From: Syntrophobacteraceae bacterium | Lineage (GTDB): Bacteria > Desulfobacterota > Syntrophobacteria > Syntrophobacterales > Syntrophobacteraceae | Direction: 5' to 3' | Length of the DNA stretch: 46,507 nucleotides | Assembly: GCA_025453975.1 (NCBI GenBank) | Contig: JALOPI010000029.1 | Location: 1 to 46,507 of the forward strand | Part shown: positions 42,124 to 46,507 of the stretch, in pieces | Position numbering within the stretch: the stretch's first letter is position 1 | Layout: every line of letters starts with the position of its first letter | Translations under genes and position numbers: made by a program | The notes under the pieces: model-generated | What the model saw: the letters and a program-made list of their open reading frames with translations, nothing else | The model's database searches: none | What the model was told of the DNA's origin: nothing

Positions 42124-44856
42124 TCACCTTCCCGTGGAGTTTGATCCCCTGGTGGCCGCGGCATCGCCGTGGCCATCCTGCCGCCGGATCTGCTCTCTCA
42201 GCGCATAGAGCGTCTGCAGCGCTCCCAGGGGAGTCATCTGGTCCATGTCCAGGCTCAGGAGCTGGTCCCTGAGCCATTCCAGGGAGGGTCCGAACAGTCC
42301 CAGCTGGAGGCCGGATTCCTTCCCCTTCTCCCTGCGTCCCCTCCTTTTGGCACTCGACGGAGAGGGCGCCAGGAAGGACTCCCCTCGCTCGATGCGAGCC
42401 AGGATGTCCTTGGCCCGCTGAGTGGCCGACGGCGGAAGCCCCGCCAGCTGAGCCACCTGGATGCCGTAGCTGCGGCTCACGCCTCCCGGCACCAGCTTGT
42501 GGAAGAACAGGATCTCCCCCTCCCATTCCTTGATGGCCACATTGAAATTCTTGACCCTCGGATGCGTTTTGGCAAGCTCCGTCAGCTCATGATAATGGGT
42601 CGCAAAGAGGGTCTTGACGCCCACCCCATCCAGGTCGTGGAGGTGTTCGGCCACGGCCCAGGCGATGCTCATGCCGTCGTGGGTGCTGGTGCCACGCCCG
42701 ATCTCGTCCAGGATGATCAGGCTGCGGGGAGTGGCCTGGTGCAGGATGTTGGCCGTTTCCTGCATCTCCACCATGAAGGTGGAGCGCCCCCGCGCCAGGT
42801 CGTCCGATGCGCCCACCCGCGTGAAAATGCGATCCACCAGCCCGATGCGCGCCTCCGAGGCGGGAACGAAGCTGCCGACCTGGGCCATGAGGACGATGAG
42901 GGCGGCCTGCCGCAGGATCGTGGACTTGCCGGCCATGTTCGGGCCGGTGATCATGAGGAGCTGCTGCCGATCGCCATCCAGCTCGAGATCGTTGGGCACG
43001 AAGCTGCCGGCGTCCAGAAAGCGCTCGATGACCGGATGGCGCCCGTCCCGGATGAGGATGGCCCCCGAGTCGGCCAGGGCTGGCCGGCAGTAGTCGCGGC
43101 GCGCGGCGGTCTCGGCCAGCCCGCAGAGGCAGTCCAGGTCGCCGATGGTGTCGGCCATGATCTGGATGCGGCCGCTTTCCCGGGATACCGCCTGCCGGAG
43201 CTCAGAAAAGAGACGCTGCTCCTGTTCCAACCGCTTCTCGTCGGCCTCGAGGACCTGGGTCTCGAAAACCTTCAGCTCCTCGGTGATGAACCGCTCGCCG
43301 TTGACCAGGGTCTGCCTGCGCACGTATTCCGGAGGGGCCGAGGCCAGGTTGGCTTTTGAAATCTCTATATAATAACCAAAAACCCGATTGTAGCGCACCT
43401 TGAGGGAGCCGATCCCCGTGCGCTGACGCTCCCGGCCCTCGTACTCGGCCATCCAGCCCTTGGCGTCGCGGCTCAGGCGGACGTAGTGGTCCAGCTCGTC
43501 GCTCACCCCCGATCGGATCACGCCACCCGATGCCAGGTTGAGAGGTGGCGGATCCGCCAGGATCGTTTCGAGGGTATGGGTGAGGTCCGCCAGATCGTCC
43601 CAGCCCTCAAGCATCTCACGCAGGCGGCTTCCATCACTGGAGGATGCGTCGCAGGGGGCCGGCGGCTCCATGGCCCCGGCAAGCCAGCTTTCCAGGGAAG
43701 CTCGAATGTCGGGGAGCACCTGCAGCGATCGTTTGAGCCCCACCAGGTCCCGGGGCGTGGAGAGCCCTGTACTGTTGCGACTGTTCAGGCGCTCCAAGTC
43801 GCCCATCCTCTTGAGATATCCACGGATTTGAGCGCGCGCGGCCGAATGGTCCACCATCTGGGCTACACCGTCCAGGCGGGCAGCGATGCGGCCGGCATCG
43901 AGAAGCGGGTAGCGAAGCCACTGCTGGAGCCTGCGCCCCCCCATGGGTGTGCAGGTCTCGTCCATCACGTCCAGGAGGGATCCCTTGCGCCCCGGGAAGC
44001 TCGCGGACTGAAAGATCTCGAGGTTGCGCAGGGTGGCCTCGTCCAGCACCATCGAGTCCGTTCGACGATACGGGGTGAGATGACGGATGTGATCGCAGCT
44101 CCCCAGCCGATTGTCGCGGATGTAGGTCAGAATGGCCCCTGCCGCCCCGATGGCCAGGTCCATGCCCTGTAATCCGAGCCCTTCCAGGGAATGAACCCTG
44201 AAATGGCGCACCAGCTCTTCCTCGGCCCGGCGTGTGTCGAAATCGCCCGTTTCCACCGGGGTGACCACGAAGTCCTCCCGGCGCCGCGGTCCATCCAGCT
44301 CGCGGGGAAGCGATCCTTCGGGAGCCAGCAGCTCCCGGGGTGCCACGCGCTGAATCTCTTCCACCAGGGCTTCGACCGTGTCGAGCTCCACGGCTCGAAA
44401 ATCGGCCGTGGAGATATCCAGGTAGGCGAGGCCGAACCGCCCGTCGCGGGGCGATGCGGCGATGGCGGCAAGGTAATTGGGCTGGTCGGCCTGCAGGTTC
44501 TGGCTGTCCAGAACGAGCCCCGGCGTGATGACCCGGGTCACCTCCCGGCGCACCAGTCCCCTGGCCTTCCTGGGATCCTCCACCTGCTCGCAGATGGCCA
44601 CCTTTCGGCCGGCCGCCACCAGCCTGGGGATATACGCCTCGGCGGCATGGTAGGGCACGCCGCACATGGGGATGGGGCTCTCGGAATTCCGATCCCGGGA
44701 GGTGAGCGTGATCTCGAGGATCCGCGCGGCCTCGATGGCATCCTCCATGAAAAGCTCGTAGAAGTCCCCCATGCGGTACAGGAGCAGGGCCTCGGGCACC
44801 TGGGCCTTGATCTCCAGATACTGCTGCATCATGGGGGTGGGCTTGGAGATGGTCAA
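42124..44856 (-). CDS. mutS: DNA mismatch repair protein MutS
   Basis: Start TTG 44856 has GGAGAG five nt before it; GTG 44880 is the longer option. The ~910-residue protein shows the mismatch-contact segment LYRMGDFYELFMEDA, then the connector, lever and clamp regions. The ATPase domain has Walker A GPNMAGKSTILRQAALI and the DEIGRGTSTHDGMSIAWAVAEHL motif. The HTH-like C-terminus (~800) is followed by a short charged tail. It recognises mismatches for MutL-dependent repair. It heads a minus-strand operon with the amidase and RNB ribonuclease. Confidence 0.96.
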   Translation of the reverse strand: MTISKPTPMMQQYLEIKAQVPEALLLYRMGDFYELFMEDAIEAARILEITLTSRDRNSESPIPMCGVPYHAAEAYIPRLVAAGRKVAICEQVEDPRKARGLVRREVTRVITPGLVLDSQNLQADQPNYLAAIAASPRDGRFGLAYLDISTADFRAVELDTVEALVEEIQRVAPRELLAPEGSLPRELDGPRRREDFVVTPVETGDFDTRRAEEELVRHFRVHSLEGLGLQGMDLAIGAAGAILTYIRDNRLGSCDHIRHLTPYRRTDSMVLDEATLRNLEIFQSASFPGRKGSLLDVMDETCTPMGGRRLQQWLRYPLLDAGRIAARLDGVAQMVDHSAARAQIRGYLKRMGDLERLNSRNSTGLSTPRDLVGLKRSLQVLPDIRASLESWLAGAMEPPAPCDASSSDGSRLREMLEGWDDLADLTHTLETILADPPPLNLASGGVIRSGVSDELDHYVRLSRDAKGWMAEYEGRERQRTGIGSLKVRYNRVFGYYIEISKANLASAPPEYVRRQTLVNGERFITEELKVFETQVLEADEKRLEQEQRLFSELRQAVSRESGRIQIMADTIGDLDCLCGLAETAARRDYCRPALADSGAILIRDGRHPVIERFLDAGSFVPNDLELDGDRQQLLMITGPNMAGKSTILRQAALIVLMAQVGSFVPASEARIGLVDRIFTRVGASDDLARGRSTFMVEMQETANILHQATPRSLIILDEIGRGTSTHDGMSIAWAVAEHLHDLDGVGVKTLFATHYHELTELAKTHPRVKNFNVAIKEWEGEILFFHKLVPGGVSRSYGIQVAQLAGLPPSATQRAKDILARIERGESFLAPSPSSAKRRGRREKGKESGLQLGLFGPSLEWLRDQLLSLDMDQMTPLGALQTLYALREQIRRQDGHGDAAATRGSNSTGR

Positions 44857-45084
44857 AAGGGCTCTCCAGGGAACGGTCACCAGTGTATTGGGATTGTCTT
44901 GAAGCTCTCGATGGTCCGCCGATCGAGCGCCGTCAAAATACTTATCATATTGTCGCCGGCCAGAGGAATGGATTTCTGGGATTCAAGGGTCGATGTCGGC
45001 AGCGTTTCCGTGGTGCGGCGGGGGCACCGGAGCCTTTCATGGCCCCCCCGGGGCCGGGTGATCCTGGAAAAGCGCGGAAGTCGG

Positions 45085-45740
45085 GTTGGCTCAAAGGTTT
45101 GGGATGGAGCAAACTGGTGCAATCCGGGCAGATGGGGGGTGTGTTTTCGATCGGGTCTGGCGCTGGGCATGGAGATCCAGAGGCCACCACCTGCCATTCT
45201 CGTCGCGTATGCGCTTGCAGCCGCCGCGGATGGGCAGGAAAGACCTCAGAATCCTGAGCTCCTTGAGCAGTCGGTCTTTCTGGGCCAGGGCTCCGGTGAG
45301 CTTCTGAATCAGATCGGTCTGGTTCTCCTCAACGATCTTACCCTCATGGATCCCGCAGCCCACGACGATGATTTTCAAAGTTTCTCCGCCCGCCTTCACG
45401 TATTTGGCCTTGATTTCACGCCAGCACCTTTCGCCATCCTTGTTGATGGACTCGACCCCCATGGCTCGGCTCGCTCGATCTCCCCGAGCGCATCGCACCC
45501 CCCCTCCTCCTGGAGAACCGCCCAAAACCTGGCGAAGGATTCCGGCGTCAGTCGATCTCGAATGGTGAGCCCCATGATTTCCTCGGCGGTGCAGCCGCTG
45601 ATGCTTTGGATGGAGGGAGTCATGCATTCGTATCCGAGGGTTTCCACGTTGACCACCCAGACGGCATACGGAAGGTTGTCCGCGATAAGACGATATTTGG
45701 CTTCCATGCTTTCAATCTGGTCCTGGAGCTTTCTGGCCAC
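45085..45740 (-). pseudogene. PAS-domain protein with C-terminal LPIC-type motif, two frameshifts
   Basis: From ATG 45740 a PAS domain is read (KYRLIADNLPYAVWVVN, SISGCTAEEIMGLTIRDRLT) up to about residue 95, then the frame is lost. A second frame continues GVESINKDGERCWREIKAKY, then LLKELRILRSFLPIRGGCKR and IRDENGRWWPLDL. A third frame gives TPPICPDCTSLLHP. Together these match the PAS-LPIC/Cys pattern of small sensor proteins that end in ...CPDC. Both breaks repair by adding one base to a short G/C run (five C at 45456-45460; six G at 45134-45139 on +). So it is a pseudogene or a sequencing artefact. Confidence 0.7.
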
Positions 45741-46089
45741 GAGTCACATATCTCCTGTGCTGAAGCACCTGCTCATCCATTGCATGGTCCCCGGTCCCGG
45801 CCCTTTGCACGCCAGGCCTGCTCCTTGTCGAGGAAGCCGTAAATAAGGCTTGCCCCTCTCTCGTGAGAGAACAGGCGGCGCTGAATCGGGACTTGACTCA
45901 ATCGAAGGGATGGCGGCGATGCTTTACCCGTTTGGAGATGACTCGGACCCTGGCTGGCGCGCCGTCTCCAGCCCGCAGGCTGGCGCCAGGCCAGTGGCAC
46001 CCACGCGTGGGCGGAGAGAACCGGGCTCGCCTCTGGAGTCGACGACTCGCCCCACGGGCACTGACCTGTCCTGCCCGACCAAATGGTCC
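45741..46089. other. Gap without recognisable gene before the tRNA
   Basis: No credible coding frame in ~350 bp. Two perfect palindromes stand out: CTGGCGCCAG (45980-45989) and CCCACGCGTGGG (46000-46011), close together. The function is unknown. Confidence 0.5.
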
Positions 46090-46119
46090 TTGATTTGACG
46101 GGAAAAGGCGTGCTAGAAA
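46090..46119 (+). promoter_or_regulatory. Promoter of the tRNA gene
   Basis: TTGATT (46090-46095) and TAGAAA (46114-46119) are 18 nt apart, ending 15 nt before the tRNA. This is a plausible sigma70 pair; an offset TTGACG overlaps the spacer. Confidence 0.45.
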
Positions 46120-46133
46120 TCCGGACCGACGAA

Positions 46134-46208
46134 GCTGGCGTAGCTCAACGGCAGAGCAGCTGATTTGTAATCAGCAGGTTGCGGGTTCAAATCCCATCGC
46201 CAGCTCCA
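46134..46208 (+). tRNA. tRNA-Thr (TGT anticodon)
   Basis: A complete cloverleaf: acceptor GCTGGCG/CGCCAGC, a D arm with TAGCTCAACGGCAGAGC, and the anticodon stem CTGAT/ATCAG with loop TTGTA, giving anticodon TGT for Thr. The T arm has GCGGGTTCAAATCCCATC, and CCA is encoded at 46206-46208. Confidence 0.97.
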
Positions 46209-46212
46209 TCAA

Positions 46213-46243
46213 GGGGTTACGAGGAATTCTCGTAGCCCCTTTA
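46213..46243 (+). terminator. Terminator after tRNA-Thr
   Basis: GGGGTTACGAG and CTCGTAGCCCC form an 11-bp stem (one T-G pair) with a 5-nt loop, followed by a short TTTA. It sits 4 nt past the CCA, so it should end the tRNA transcript, although the U-tract is short. Confidence 0.65.
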
Positions 46244-46507
46244 TGGTTTACGCGCACATTACGCGCACGTCTGCAGGCTATGGCCTGTCCAAACACCTGT
46301 GGCGTGGCCCCAGCTGAAGGCCGCCTGATGGGTTCCAATGAACCCCCTTTGCGGTATCTGGTGATTCCACCACCGTGAGACAGAATGGCATGATTGCCAC
46401 GATTCATCTAGTACTACAACGAGAAATTCGACAGACAGCAACCTCACAAAAAAGAGAGGACAAAACACCAACTTTTGTCTATTAGAACATGGGAACCCCA
46501 ACCCAAA
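46244..46507. other. Right-edge region downstream of tRNA
   Basis: About 260 bp with no recognisable gene. It becomes AT-rich at the edge, unlike most of the window, and starts immediately behind a tRNA gene, a common insertion point for integrative elements. No integrase or direct repeat of the tRNA 3' end is seen inside the window. Confidence 0.4.

Noticed and set aside
46171..46407. Minus-strand frame ending in a GFEPATC-like peptide
   Set aside because: The C-terminal part is the reverse complement of the tRNA-Thr gene; such peptides are recurrent artefacts of antisense tRNA reading.
1..46507. CRISPR arrays, rRNA genes and complete insertion sequences
   Set aside because: I looked for regularly spaced repeats, rRNA signatures and transposase genes with terminal repeats and saw none.

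Overview
This 46.5 kb window is GC-rich bacterial chromosome. It most likely comes from a sulfate-reducer-type or syntrophic deltaproteobacterium (Desulfobacterota). The pointers are a sirohydrochlorin cobaltochelatase (CbiK) with a signal peptide, as known from sulfate reducers, NtrC-type and HisKA_2-type two-component systems, SYLF and other envelope proteins, and strong codon bias toward G/C in the third position. This placement is an inference; no rRNA is present.

Region 1 (1-11,630, + strand) is the 3' half of an extracellular contractile injection system (eCIS, phage-tail-like). In order it has a low-complexity protein cut by the window edge, a LysM tube-initiator protein, a gpD-like hub, a separate gpV-like needle, a PAAR tip, a gp25-like wedge, two baseplate J/gp6-like proteins, a tail-protein-I-like protein, a protein of the kind often found beside eCIS baseplates, and a membrane-anchored Ser/Thr kinase. 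Most genes overlap or abut, so this is one operon. Sheath, tube and ATPase would lie upstream of the window. Directly behind the kinase is a wrecked patatin-like phospholipase that has lost its nucleophile motif.

Region 2 (12.2-19.2 kb) is mostly minus-strand envelope and housekeeping genes: a DUF374 acyltransferase, an EmrA/HlyD-like membrane fusion protein (+), a multiply frameshifted membrane-anchored gene, a DUF5661-like protein, a secreted protein, an isochorismatase-family hydrolase and a SYLF protein. Region 3 (19.2-22.5 kb) holds a gene-free stretch with a terminator and a promoter, then a PAS histidine kinase overlapping a response regulator with a LuxR-type output domain.

Region 4 (22.98-29.3 kb, +) is accessory. 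It has a papain-like peptidase, a 50-aa ORF coupled to a lipoprotein, a second lipoprotein, a 45-aa ORF, an NlpC/P60-GH25 fusion, a lysozyme-like protein and an AT-rich orphan. None of the three hydrolases has a Sec signal, so this looks like an antagonism or effector-type locus. It is the best candidate here for something undescribed. Region 5 (29.5-31.3 kb) is a cobalamin unit: a B12 riboswitch, an intrinsic terminator, an 85-aa protein, an intercistronic RNA with mutually exclusive pairings, and cbiK.

Region 6 (31.5-46.2 kb) holds an NtrC-type two-component pair, a dCMP deaminase, a HAD hydrolase coupled to a lipase-like hydrolase, then minus-strand cysC and the mutS-amidase-RNB ribonuclease operon, a frameshifted PAS gene, and a tRNA-Thr(TGT) near the right edge.
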